Origin: Combretum micranthum
Lineage: Eukaryota; Streptophyta; Magnoliopsida; Myrtales; Combretaceae
Length of the DNA stretch: 64,000 bases
Assembly (NCBI GenBank): GCA_024138025.1
Contig: JAMXBD010000065.1
Span: 1,302,001-1,366,000, forward strand
Reading direction: 5' to 3'
Shown here: piece by piece, positions 1 to 10,856 of the stretch
Numbering within the stretch: the first letter of the stretch is position 1
How the letters are laid out: every line of letters starts with the position of its first letter
Program-made: the position numbers and the translations under genes
The notes under the pieces: generated by a model
The model's database searches: none
The model's input: the letters and a program-made list of their open reading frames with translations, nothing else
Told to the model about the DNA's origin: nothing

Positions 1-1015
1 AAATTAAATTCTACTTGAAACACCAAATTCATATTATACAAATATGTTCGTTATTAGGCATTTGCTGTTCAACATAATTTTGTACTTTATAATATTGGGG
101 AAAAAGATACTAAGTCAATTTGTTGAGGATTTTTCTTTTTCTTTTTTAATATATATATATATATATATATGATTACAATTGGAGGGGAATTTGAACTTTT
201 ACCATTATTATAGAATGACAACATTCACGCCAACTAAACTTATAAGATCTTATTTTATTTTTCGTTTCTTTTGAATCCGTGTTAATTTTTTTGGTCATCG
301 AAAGAAAATTAATTATTTTCAACGTATTATAAGAAATTTTTATATGTCTTTTTAATTATTTTTTCATTTTTTAAATTGGAAGAAATATTTAATACACCAA
401 TTCTTTTTGGTGGATGAATTGAAGCCGTGGGCTTCCCCCAACCCACCCCCCCACCCTTTTTTTTTTGGGTCATAAGCCATGAGATTCGTTGCATAAAAGT
501 TTTACAAATGCATCTCAAAGTTCTGCTGAGAATCATATCTTACCCGTCCAACATGAAAACATTCTCATGATCAAGATGACTTTATCACTTTGGGGAGCCG
601 GAGCTCCCGGGTATATATATTTTAATGTTTAAAACTTTTATATAGAATATGGAGCAAATTTGAACCTATGAATATGTTAAATATTACACGTGTATGAATT
701 CTATTGATATTAATTTGCATAATGGAATAATTCTAAAAAAAGATAATAAAAGAAAGACATTTCGTATTGAAAGAAATCCACTGAATCCTTTTTTTATTCT
801 TTTTTTTGCTTTTATTTTCTCTTTTTCCTCTTTCAGATAATAAATCGGGATAAGACGGAATAGACTTGGCCAAAACACAGAAATAAAAGTGGGATAAGAA
901 AGAACAGAATAAGGGATGGAAGAGTCAAACCTGAAATTCGACTCAAGGGACGTGGAAACTGGATTCCTTCAATTTTAAGAAATCCATTGGTAATCTTGGT
1001 ACACTAACTTAATAC
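1..1015. other. AT-rich intergenic DNA, no gene seen
   Basis: No coding frame with recognisable protein content was found on either strand. The stretch holds a (TA)n run at about 149-170, several poly-T/poly-A tracts, and a short GC-rich inverted motif around 595-611 (GGAGCCGGAGCTCCCGGG). Short open frames here are low-complexity translations of poly-A/T. Confidence 0.6.
149..170. repeat. (TA)n microsatellite
   Basis: Uninterrupted TA dinucleotide run of about 11 units in AT-rich DNA. Similar runs occur at about 2249-2270, 37799-37823 and 52806-52828. Confidence 0.9.
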
Positions 1016-1030
1016 TTTTATTCAGTTTAT

Positions 1031-1805
1031 AATATTTTAAAATTTTATATAACTTTACTAAATTTTTTAACATTATCTTTATATTTATAATAATATAAAA
1101 GCTAAATGAAAAAGGATAGTCAAGATAGAATATGAATATATGCAGTGCGGATCTATTTATTTATTTGTCCTTTTGCATTATTAGAAAAAGAAATTGGTAT
1201 AATAAAATATTGTAATGATTGTTGTAAATAAATTTTAACGATTCAACAATTACTACAATGAAATATATAAAATTTACCGGCCAAATATATCAAAGAAAAA
1301 GGATAATTTATTGTAAAGCAAACTATAAATTATGATATTTCCATGCAAAGTATGTAATTGATAAAAAAAATTTTCGTTTAATAGTTTTCATATTATAATT
1401 TTGACGTATTGCTACAAAATGTTTTATAGAGTTAATAAAATTTTAAAAAAATAATATAGTCAGAGAAGAAGGACACGGCATCTGTTATCATTATTATTTT
1501 TTTCAGTACAGAATAATATGTTCAACAAGTTGAAAGATAACCGGCCAAAAAAATAAATAAAACAACTTTAAAGATAGAAAGATACGCGTTACGTCAGAGA
1601 CAGTTTCATTTTCATACTATACACGGAATGGGTATAAAAAAGGTTTTTTCTTTCCTTTCTTTCATCTTTTTGGGGCTAATTATAAAAACATATTTATATT
1701 TTAATTAATTTATAAATATGTAATTTGTATTATTTTTTTAATAAATAGACAATTTAAGTTTTATACAAAATGTTAATTATTTAATAATTTTGAATGATAA
1801 ATGTT
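1031..1805. repeat. Tandem duplication, copy 1 (period about 775 bp)
   Basis: This block is repeated directly in the next 600-1000 bp. Landmarks in the same order in both copies include AATATTTTAAAATTTTATAT (1031 and 1806), AAAGGATAGTCAA, ATTGTAATGATTGTTGT, TTTACCGGCC, TATCAAAGAAAAAGGATAAT, TCAGAGAAGAAGGA, and GAATAATATGTTCAACAA. Copy 1 ends in the left arm of a fold-back MITE (from about 1672) and then runs straight into copy 2. Copies differ by many substitutions and indels, so the duplication is old. No gene content is visible. Confidence 0.85.
1672..1805. mobile_element. Left-arm fragment of a fold-back MITE (GGGTTAATTATAA family)
   Basis: The sequence starts with a GGGGCTAATTATAAAAAC variant of the terminus seen at 2412, 8000 and 20840, and continues through the matching arm motifs (ATTTATAAATATGTAATTTG, AATAAATAGACAATTTAAG, TTTTATACAAAA). 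The right arm is absent because the tandem-duplication junction at about 1805 replaces it. Confidence 0.7.
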
Positions 1806-2440
1806 AATATTTTAAAATTTTATATAACTTTACTAAATTTTTTAACATTATATTTGTATTTATAATAATATAAAAAATAAATGAAAAAGGATAGTCAAAA
1901 TAGAATATAGATACATGCAGATCTTTTATTTATTTGCCTTTTTCCATTATTAGAAAAAGAAATTAGTATAATAAAATATTGTAATGATTGTTGTGAATCA
2001 ATTTTAACCATCCAACAATTACTACAATGAATTATCAAATTATAATTATTCGGTCAAATTAAAATATATAAAAATTTACCGGCCAGATATATCAAAGAAA
2101 AAGGATAATTTATTGTAAAGTAAAATATAAAATTATGATATTTCCATACAAAGTATGTAATTGATCGAAATTTTTTTTGTTTAATAGTTTTCCATATTAT
2201 AATTTTGACCTATTGCTACAAAATCTTTTATACGATAATAAAAATTAAATATATATATATATATATATATTCAGAGAAGAAGGATGTTTTTTTTTTTTTC
2301 AGCACAGAATAATATGTTCAACAACTTTAAAGATAGAAAGACACTACGCGTAGTTTCATACCATACGCCGAATAGGTATAAAAAGGTTTTTTACTTTTCT
2401 TTATTTTTTTTGGGTTAATTATAAAAATATAATTTGTATG
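1806..2440. repeat. Tandem duplication, copy 2
   Basis: Direct partner of 1031-1805 at an offset of about 775 bp, with the same ordered landmarks. It has extra sequence around 2035-2065 and a (TA)n expansion at about 2249-2270. It continues into a complete MITE at 2412, where copy 1 has only the left arm. Confidence 0.85.
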
Positions 2441-2801
2441 TTAATCAATTTGTAAATATATAATTTATGTTATTTTTTAACAAATAAGTAATTCAAGTTT
2501 TATATAAAAGAGTCAATATTATTTTACAATTTTAAAATGACAAATATAAATATTTTTCATAAAAATTGCATTTACAAATTTTTAAAAATTTTCTCATTTT
2601 TTAAAAAATAATTTTTGATATTTTATTTGATTTAGTAATATTTTTTATTAAATTAATTTTTTTAGACTAATAAGACTTTAATGCATATTCTTCTAATAGT
2701 AATTAGTTATAACGAAAATTCTGTATAAAACTCGAATCACCTATTTGTTAAAAAAAAATACTAGTTGTATTTGCAAATTGAATATGAATATGTTTGTGAT
2801 C
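2412..2801. mobile_element. Fold-back MITE, MULE-like, about 390 bp
   Basis: Starts GGGTTAATTATAAAAATAT. Its 3' half is a diverged reverse complement of its 5' half, so the element is essentially one long hairpin. It is flanked by 9-bp near-direct repeats: ATTTTTTTT (2403-2411) and ATTTTTCTT (2802-2810), 8 of 9 matching. A 9-bp target duplication with long terminal inverted repeats is the signature of Mutator-like elements. Full relatives lie at 8000-8394 and 20840-21226. No coding capacity. Confidence 0.7.
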
Positions 2802-3239
2802 ATTTTTCTTTAGAGAATCAAATAAAACATTAATCAAATATTATTATAATCCTATAACAATTAAGTATATTATATTTAAATTTTGAGAAATTAATATTCA
2901 TACTTTTAAATTTTTTTAAATAATATTTGATGAATATTTATTTTAATAATCAAATACATATATTTTTAATTTTAAATTTTTTTTATGATTTAGTACGGCA
3001 TCTTTAGTTTTTCTATAATTTTTGACTAAATATGTACTATTAATCTATCATCGGTAAAATACTGCTTAGCAGATTCCATTATAGTTTAATATTGCAATAG
3101 TTTCATCTGTTCCCTTTGATATGGAATGAGTTTCCAGCTATATACATCATGACCAGTAAAAATAGGGACAGACAGATACCAGTCCACATATAAACCATAA
3201 ATCTAGCAATCTGATCCCATAATTTTTGGTGGGGACATT

Positions 3240-4019
3240 GCTATAAAGATTTTCATTTTCCTCATCACAACAAGCTTTTCTCATCTACTATGGTTGTTTC
3301 TGGAATCCAAACACATTCCCAAATCTCTCTCTCTCTCTCTCCTCTACTGTATCTACCTAGTTTCTTTCTCTCTCCTCTGTCTTGTTCCTCCGTTTTTACC
3401 ATATAACAATTTTTGCTCTGTTTTTCCTTTTCCTTCCTTGTGAAACAGAAAGTCCCTTCCTTTTTCCTGTGCTCATCTTCTTTTACCAACTCCTCCTCCT
3501 CAAGACCCAATAAAAAATATCAAAGCCCCATCAATCTTTCATCCAGAAAACCACTTAGGAAGAAGAAAATAGGCAAACATTGTAATACCCTTTTTCTAAA
3601 TTCAGTTTTTTTCCTTTTTCTCATTTTCTTTTCTTTTTTTTTTAATTTTTTAATCTGTAAATTCCTTGAGTAGCGGTTAAAGCAGGGTCAGCTTGAGTTT
3701 TCTTAAAAACAGGGTTTGTAAATTTTTAATAGATCATAGTTTTTGAAACATTGCTTCTTGTTACATTTCTTAGTTTTTCTCTTTTGGAATAGATTTTCCT
3801 TAAAAATCGCTGTCTATAAAGTCTGAAAATAGAATTCTCTCTCCTTGGACCGTTTTTCATTGTCTCTTCATATCTTTCTTCTCTCCCTCTCTCTATCTTT
3901 ATCTCTCCCTCCCCTTTTTTCTGTTTTTCTCTGCTTCCTTTGTTCCAAGGGTTTGGAGGCAGAGCTCAGGAAAGGGATATATAAAAAAAAAAAAAAACGT
4001 GCTTTCTCTCTTTAAAGCC
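3240..4019 (+). promoter_or_regulatory. Probable promoter and CT-rich 5' leader of the DUF789 gene
   Basis: A TATA-like GCTATAAAG lies at about 3239-3247 and is followed by pyrimidine-rich DNA with a (CT)n run at 3324-3341 and further TC-rich blocks up to about 3945. The coding start follows at 4020. Long pyrimidine-rich leaders are common in plant genes. The transcription start and any leader intron cannot be fixed from sequence alone. The open frame within 3413-3673 begins with TTG, not ATG, and reads as low-complexity Phe/Ser, so I do not treat it as a uORF. Confidence 0.4.
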
Positions 4020-6459
4020 ATGATCAAGGATCAGGGAACAGAGCAATCCAATCTTAGAAGCTTCCGGACAAATGTAACACCAATTGTTCGGTCTCAGTTC
4101 CTTCCTAAGGTATGTCCATGTTGTTTATTATAGGATTTATGGAATGATCGTCTGAGTTGATAGGGAAGTTTGTAAATTTATTTGATTTTCTGTGGTCTTT
4201 CTCTTGTAGGGTGAGATTTGGAATCTTAATAGGTTATGGCATCCATGGGAGAGAGAAAAGGTTGAGTATTTCAGATTAAGTGATTTGTGGCATTGTTATG
4301 ATGAATGGAGTGCTTATGGGGCTGGAGTTCCTGTGGTTTTGGGCACTGGAGAGACTCTAATTCAGTACTATGTACCTTATTTGTCCGCAATCCAAATCTT
4401 CACAAGCAACTCCTCTGTGAACACCCTCAGGTACTACCACTTCTTATATGAGTTCTGTTATCTCAATTTAATTTGAAGTTGATCGGTTAAAGATCATGGA
4501 TCTTTTCATAAGATTCAGCTTCATTTGGGATGGAATTTGCATTCTCTGTTATCTATTTATAGTTAAAACTCTCAGGTCCCCATTTGACAAAGCATAATTG
4601 TTCCTAAAGATCATTGGTTCGCATATTGATTTCATTTGTAGTTTGTTTGTGTTTGAATATTCATCTGACTTGCAATTACAAGCATTTGGGTATTGTTAAA
4701 GTCATAATGAGCCAAAGTTGGGAAAAATTCAAACATAGACCATGGTCTATGGACCACATGTGAGAGCAGGTAAGAAAAATTCAAAATTTAGCTATTTTCA
4801 CTTGTTTTAAAAGGCTCTTTAACTTGCATTCATAACCTATTCTCATCATGCAAGAAATATTTGAACAAGTATTACGATAGTTGCAGTTGAGATGTACATT
4901 TATTTTATTTTGTGTATGAAGAAAATGGCTTCTAGTGACCATCCTTCGGGTTTTCTTACTAGCCTCTGCCAACACCTCAATACTTTTGTGAGGATGCATC
5001 ATACGCTGAAGTTATTTTTAGGTTATTTTTATTCTTCTCATAGGATATTCGTTATTACTATGTAAAATATCTTAATGGGAACACTAAATAGAGATGCTAT
5101 CCTTCAGTGAAGATTTTGAACTGGGCTGCGATGAATCTAGAGACCCCTTTAGTGATTCAATCAGTGATGAGAGTGAGAGTGAAAAATCATGGAGGATGGA
5201 CGGATCTTCATCAGAAGATGGAGGCTCCGAGCATGAAAATCAGTGGAATGATAGATTGGGATATCTTTACTTCCAATACTTCGAAAAATCAGCTCCTTGT
5301 GTCAGAGTTCCATTGATGGATAAGGTATCCCTGTTATTTGTTTTATTGGGTTTGTGCTTTATAGAACTCTTTCCCATGGTTATTATTGGGCTTTTAGAAT
5401 TAGCTCTTTTTTCTGTTCTCTTATTTTGTGAAAGTTCTGAAAATGGATCAAGGTATACTTTCAACTTTTAGCCTCTTGAATATACATTTTTGCATGTGAC
5501 CAAGAAAATATATATGTAAATTTAAATCAGTAACAAAGAATTGAAAATTTGTGCTATTATTTCTAGATGGACTACCACGCATATTTTTTATTCCCATTTG
5601 ATGAGCTTACAACCCGCTGACATTCATAAACTTTGCTTCTAGATTAATGAATTAGCTCGAAGGTACCCTGGTTTGAAATCATTAAGGAGTGTAGATCTAT
5701 CGCCGGCGACTTGGATGGCTGTAGCTTGGTATCTTCTGTTACCCTGCATAGAAATTTGTCACTTAATCCTGTATTATCTACTTAGTAACTGACTATTGAT
5801 GTCATCAAAGGTATCCGATATACCACATTCCCATGGGGAGAACCATAAAGGACCTCTCAACATGTTTCCTCACCTACCACACACTGTCATCTTCGTTTCA
5901 AGGTATATTTTTGACAATCTTCTCTCTTTAGAGGCAGCAGGCCAAGAGCAAGAAGGGGGGCAGTGGTAAAGATACAAAATTTAAAAAGAAGTCCATTGAA
6001 GTTTAGAAAAAAATTTTAATGAAAAATTATTTTTTATTTTCACCCCTTCTATGCTGCTCACCCTCCTTGGAAAAAAAAGCTTGGTCTGCCCTTTGTCTCT
6101 GCTTATCGTAATGTAATACTCTGTCTTGTTTCAATTTATTTTCCCTCAAAACTATGTACAGGACATTATATGCTGATGAAATGCTCTTTTGTCATGTATA
6201 TTTCTGAGTAGATATGGATCTTGAAGATGAAATGGAGTATGGCCAGAGCCTGAGGAAGAGAAAGGAAGGGGAAGGCGTTGCTCTTCCGCCATTCGGCTTG
6301 GCAACTTATAAGTTACAAGGGAATGTTTGGATGTCAGACAATGGTGGTCGGGACCAAGAAAGACTGATGTCACTTCTAAGCGTGGCAGATTCATGGTTAA
6401 AGCAACTAAGAGTACAGCACCATGATTTCGACTATTTTACGAGGAGTAAACGTGGTTGA
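4020..6459 (+). CDS. DUF789 family protein, six exons, apparently intact
   Basis: Exons: 4020-4109, 4210-4430, 5108-5324, 5643-5728, 5811-5902, 6212-6459; 954 nt, 317 residues plus stop. All five introns have GT-AG ends and the phases join without a break. The product matches the plant DUF789 family, whose function is not established. Visible motifs: SNLRSFR near the N-terminus; [19 protein letters not shown] (about residues 37-55); a [13 protein letters not shown] block (about 58-70); an acidic Ser/Glu/Asp-rich stretch at about 104-140; [10 protein letters not shown] (about 151-160); then [20 protein letters not shown] and [10 protein letters not shown]. The C-terminus has [13 protein letters not shown] and ends DYFTRSKRG. 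The exon 3 acceptor is TATCCTTCAG at 5107, not the AG at 5093, because only the former keeps the EDFELGCDE frame expected of the family. No signal peptide or membrane helix is evident. The gene stands alone, so context gives no functional clue. Confidence 0.9.
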
Positions 6460-7999
6460 GTGCATGGGTTCATCTGCAGTCCTGATTCTTAAGTTGAGCA
6501 CAAAACTTCTCTTTCAGTTTGTGGTTTTGCAACTTTTGCTTCTCGATTCACGTATTCAGTGAGGTTGAGAGTATAAGGAGATAAGACCGTGACTGTGCTT
6601 GGTTTTTTCTGCACGAAGCTTTTGTTATGATGCTCGTTTTGTCGCCGAGCCCCTCATAAACTTGTAGATTCATGAGGAGGTTGCTTCTGATTTAGATTTG
6701 TATAGTATAGGTTTTGAGGTTCTGCTTGTGAGATTGTCTCCTAGTCTTTTCGTTTGGGACCAGGTTGCCCAGCTCCTTTTTTTTTTTTTTTCACACGGTG
6801 ATCTTGCAGTGAAAATAGGTTTGAAACTTGGATTTACCTTTGCTTGTAAAGATAGCTACTGAAAATTTACCTTCACTTGTTGAGAGGTATTGTCTACTGA
6901 AACATGTTTTTAGCGTTGTACTAGGTTTGATAGATGGCAGTTTTGTGGAGGAGGTGGGTAACAGTGTCTTGTGTAGATTGTTTCGTTGTTTGATGACATT
7001 GATACATAATTATTACATAGGTATCTATGATATTTGTGCATTAGTTAGAAGAAAAATCTTCATCATCTTTTACTTGCTAATGATACATTTTTACCAAAAA
7101 CATATGAGGTTTTTTTAGTTTTCACTTAATTATCCTGAGGCACTTAATATTTTCCTAACGTGTGATGTTTTTGAGAGTTCCTTTTTGAAGTACACTATAA
7201 TGATTAATGAGTACTGGACGGATAATACAACAGAAAAATCTTTATATTATGTTTTGTCTTTATGGGAAAAAAAATCCCATAAAATTATAAATTTGTTTGT
7301 TTATAAGTTAATTTATGATTTTAATAAAATATAGTTTTGTGGCTTATAATAAAACAGTTGTCGTATGTGGTAGGTTCTGTACAGTGACATTACCAGTTCA
7401 GAATTAGTTCTACTGGCATCCTTCGGGTTTATAGAATGGGAATCCTAGATAGGAGAAATCTGCAAATAATGAGATTGATGGTGATTGGTAGCAGGAGTCT
7501 GATATAGAATTGTTTGGATTATCTAATTGAAATTTGTATTCGATGGATATTTGTATTTTATTTAATTATTAATAAAAATATTTTTTTATTTATATTTATT
7601 TTTTAATAAACATTTATTTAGAAATAAAAAAAAGAGGTTAAAAGATAAAAATAGGATGTTAAAAGAAAAAAAAAAAGAAGAGAAAAACCTTTCTTATACT
7701 GTCTTTTTGGAGAATTGTCGGTCCAAATGAAAGAAAAGGAGATATAAAGATTCGATAGCCTCCTTCATGGAGTTCTCTTTGGATTTCATGAAAATCATGG
7801 TAAAACCAGAACAAAAATCCAAGCTGCAGCGGGTGCTATTACTTTTTAATAGGTAATTCACATATGCATATGTGATATATGGAATTCAAATAATTAGATG
7901 CCATTTTTTTTTATTTCGTTGTACTTTATCATCTTAAGGTATGTCAAATATACTGTTGGAAGAATGAAAATAGTATCTTAAATACATATATATATATTA
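6460..7999. other. 3' UTR of the DUF789 gene, then intergenic DNA
   Basis: The first 250-350 bp after the stop are less AT-rich and probably hold the 3' UTR; a poly-T run sits at about 6778-6791. No clear polyadenylation site could be fixed. From about 7100 to 7999 the DNA is AT-rich with no recognisable gene. Confidence 0.5.
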
Positions 8000-8394
8000 G
8001 GGTTAATTATAAAAATATGATATGTTTTGATCAATTTATAAACACGATCCGTGTTAATTTTTAAGACAAATAGGTAATTCGGATTTTATAGAAAAGTGTC
8101 AATATAATTAATTACTATTAAATAGATATATAAAAGAGTCTTATTGAGCTAAATAAATAATAAATATATTATTAATAAATAAAATAAAATATTATTTTTT
8201 TAAAAAATGAGAATTTTAAAAAATATAAAATTAATTTTTATGACTAATAAAATATTGGCATGTATCATTTTAAAATTATTAAATAATATTAACACTTTTG
8301 TATGCAACTCGGGTTACCTATTTATCAAAAGAATTAATATGGGTTATGTGTTGCCAAATTGACTAAATACATGTTATATTTTTGTAATTAATCT
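8000..8394. mobile_element. Fold-back MITE, MULE-like, 395 bp, perfect 9-bp TSD
   Basis: Termini are GGGTTAATTATAAAAATATG and the reverse complement of the right end, AGATTAATTACAAAAATATA. The two halves pair along nearly their whole length. The element is flanked by identical 9-bp repeats TATATATTA at 7991-7999 and 8395-8403. This is the clearest copy of the family also seen at 2412-2801 and 20840-21226. It has no open reading frame of note. Confidence 0.85.
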
Positions 8395-8403
8395 TATATA
8401 TTA

Positions 8404-9398
8404 TCATTGTTACGATTTATTTTTATAAATTTAAATTCGTTTATGAAATTGAAGTATTAAATGAATATGTTAATACTTGATTGAATATGAATACTACGGA
8501 GATGATAAAAGAAGTAGATTTTTAATCACTCGCATTAATAATTATATGAATGTCTACTTATTAATATTTTGTTACTGATTTCAATTCCATATTTTTAATC
8601 AATTTTTAGTTATCTTTACTTGAACATTGAAATAAATTAAACTATTTCATGGTTATCAATATTTTATTAAATATAAAAAATTTAGCAACAAAAAAAAAAA
8701 AAAATCTATAGTAAGTAACTGTCCTTGAATAAATTTTGAAATATAATACTGCCCAATAAACCTTAATAAGCAATGTATAAATATCAGTACGTTAAGCTCT
8801 ATTAGTTTTTGACTTTTAAGTTGATTATTTTATTTGATATTTTTAATAAAACTCCTCTCATAAGATGAACGAAACTTTGGTGTTTTTATTTTGGAAATGC
8901 CCTCAACATGGAACTACTACCTTATCCATCTTATAGTGAATCATTTCTTTCTTTCTTTTTTTTTTTTTTTTTATCATTTCAAATGGAGAGTGGTCTCTTT
9001 GATCTTTCCTGATTTTAAAATTTTGCATCATATAGTACTAATAAAATTTTTATCATTTTACACCTATATATATTTGTACAATCATGCTTATGTATACAAG
9101 TGTGAGTAGTTAAATGTAATAAATACAATATATATAGTTGATTCTAGCTGGAATTTCTTGTAGAATTTGATTCCAAACTCTTTGAGATGAGATAAAATTT
9201 GATAGGAGTCTTATTTTGGACATATTTAATTGATCCTAAATGAGTTTCGTTGGTTAGACGGAGGTTAATTGACAGAAGATTGGATAAACTAGATACAAAA
9301 TAGTCGACTATCATAACCAGTTGACGACCACACATCAACAATTTCCTTGTTTCCAATTTCGTGTTACCCATCTACTTTGGCTAACGACTGATAAAAGG
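8404..9398. other. AT-rich intergenic DNA, no gene seen
   Basis: Poly-A/T tracts at about 8690-8704 and 8958-8973; otherwise nothing recognised. Open frames at 8891-9109 and 9144-9371 have no family-like motifs and lie in low-complexity DNA. Confidence 0.5.
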
Positions 9399-9717
9399 AA
9401 GGCATATACACGGTTTGGTCTGAATCGGGAATTAGACTGGAGCCGAACTGGCCACTGGGCCATCTGATCCCAGAACTGGGATGAAACTGTCAGCTCGGTT
9501 TCTGGTTAGTTTTATGGTCAGGAACCGGTGATCTACTGGTTCCTTAAACAAAAAAAAAAGATATAAAAAAAAAAAAAACAAAACAAGATGACCATTGCTG
9601 CATTTGATAGCAGCGGGAAATTTTAAAAATAAAAAAGAAAAGAAAGCCCCTGCATTTGCAGCGGAAATGTCGGGCAGAGGCGGGAAAAAAAATACGGAGC
9701 CGCAATTTTGGACCTTA

Positions 9718-9872
9718 AGGTCTAGGGGGGTAGGGAGAAGGATGGAGAGGGAGAGAAGGAGGGGGGGCCTGGGTGTAGGGGAGTCGGGTCAGAGGGAGAA
9801 AGGACGAGGGAAAAGGAGAGGGAGAGAACGGGAAAGAGAAGGAGTGGGAGAGAGTAAAGAAGAAGAAAAATT
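9718..9872 (+). repeat. G/A-rich purine tract with G-runs
   Basis: About 150 nt on the + strand are almost pure purine, with runs GGGGGG, GGGGGGG, GGGG and many GGGAGA units. The open frame that crosses it (9595-9951) encodes Arg/Glu/Gly low complexity and is not a credible gene. Several G-runs in short distance could permit G-quadruplex or triplex structure. Confidence 0.75.
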
Positions 9873-9886
9873 AAAAGGGTTGTGCC

Positions 9887-10721
9887 AAGGATGCAATTGG
9901 GTGGATCATTATAAGATATTCGGTTCGTTCAAATCTTTAAAAACCCTATAGGATCTGATCCTATAGGATCATGGGATGGGTTTAAAAAATTACTTGCTGA
10001 TCCTATAGGATTTCGGAGTGGTTCGGGTCATTAAAAAAACCCGATGGGTAACCGAATCCGTCATAATATAAATAATTTAAAAAATTGAATATGAAATTTT
10101 AAAATCACAATTATGTGATATATTTTTATCATTTCATGACTTTTAACATCTTGATCTGCACCTCCATTGTATTTAAGATATAAAAGCCCTTACGAATTTT
10201 CTCGTTGAGTTAACACAGTAAATACATTACACGCTGACATTGTTGCTTCTTCGCTTTCCCTCTCACTATCGACATTTTTGAAAACATGTTTTTCTATTCT
10301 TAAGTCTTCATAAGGCACGGTTCTTATATATGTATTATGTATATTTATGTAAGTGAAGTAATGTCTTTTCATCTACATTTGAAAATCTTCTTATGATAGT
10401 TTTAAACCTTTATATTTCTTAATAAAGTTATGGCATATCTTGTACAAGTCATTCAAGCATAGTTGTAACTAACTATTATGCTCCCATAGGATAAAATTAT
10501 CGTTAAATTTTGTAATTTAACTAAGTATTAAGAAGAGGAAAAAAAAATTAAGCGGATCGCAGGGTGGGGCGGATCAGGGTCAAAACCCTACAGGGATGGG
10601 TTTGGGTATTGAATAGAAAACCCTGTAGAGTCGCGGGGCGAGTTTGGGAAACCCTATTAGGAAGCAGGGCAGATTCGAGTCTTATACGACCCGTCCCAAA
10701 CCCGCTCCGGTTGCATCCCTA
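9887..10721. mobile_element. Non-autonomous hAT-type element, 835 bp
   Basis: Left terminus AAGGATGCAATTGGGTGG; the right terminus in reverse complement is TAGGGATGCAACCGGAGCGG, giving a short imperfect inverted repeat with the GATGCAA core. Flanking 8-bp near-repeats are GTTGTGCC (9879-9886) and GTTGTGTC (10722-10729), 7 of 8 matching. Subterminal ATAGGATC and CCCTA motifs recur, as in hAT transposase binding regions. No transposase frame is present. CCTATAG-rich DNA at about 51410-51540 may be a distant relative. Confidence 0.65.
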
Positions 10722-10856
10722 GTTGTGTCTATTATGGTAACCGGTTCTCCGATTAATTTTTACAAAAAAATCATATGTTTTTGTCATATTAATTTTCGAA
10801 AAAAAAAAATACCGATTTTCCGGTTTTGAATCGATTTTTATATCTCTAACATTCCC

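Larger units (their letters stand above)
9399..10848. mobile_element. Possible outer hAT-like element with CGG-rich ends
   Basis: The left side starts AAGGCATATACACGGTTTGG and carries repeated GGTT/CCGG-type motifs (AACCGGTGATC at about 9522). The right side, read in reverse, starts TAGAGATATAAAAATCGATT and carries AAACCGGAAAATCGG. Such arms are typical of plant hAT non-autonomous elements. No 8-bp target duplication could be found at these limits, so the boundaries are tentative. It would enclose the better-supported element at 9887-10721. Confidence 0.3.

Noticed and set aside
3413..3673. Open frame of 86 codons in the DUF789 leader as a possible uORF
   Set aside because: Its first codon is TTG, not ATG, and the translation is Phe/Ser low complexity from CT-rich DNA.
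5094..5107. Alternative exon 3 acceptor at 5093 in the DUF789 gene
   Set aside because: It would put the exon in a frame that loses the family-like acidic EDFELGCDE segment; the acceptor at 5107 keeps all phases.
9595..9951. Open frame of 118 codons rich in Arg, Glu and Gly
   Set aside because: It is produced by the purine tract, has no domain, and ends inside the hAT element.
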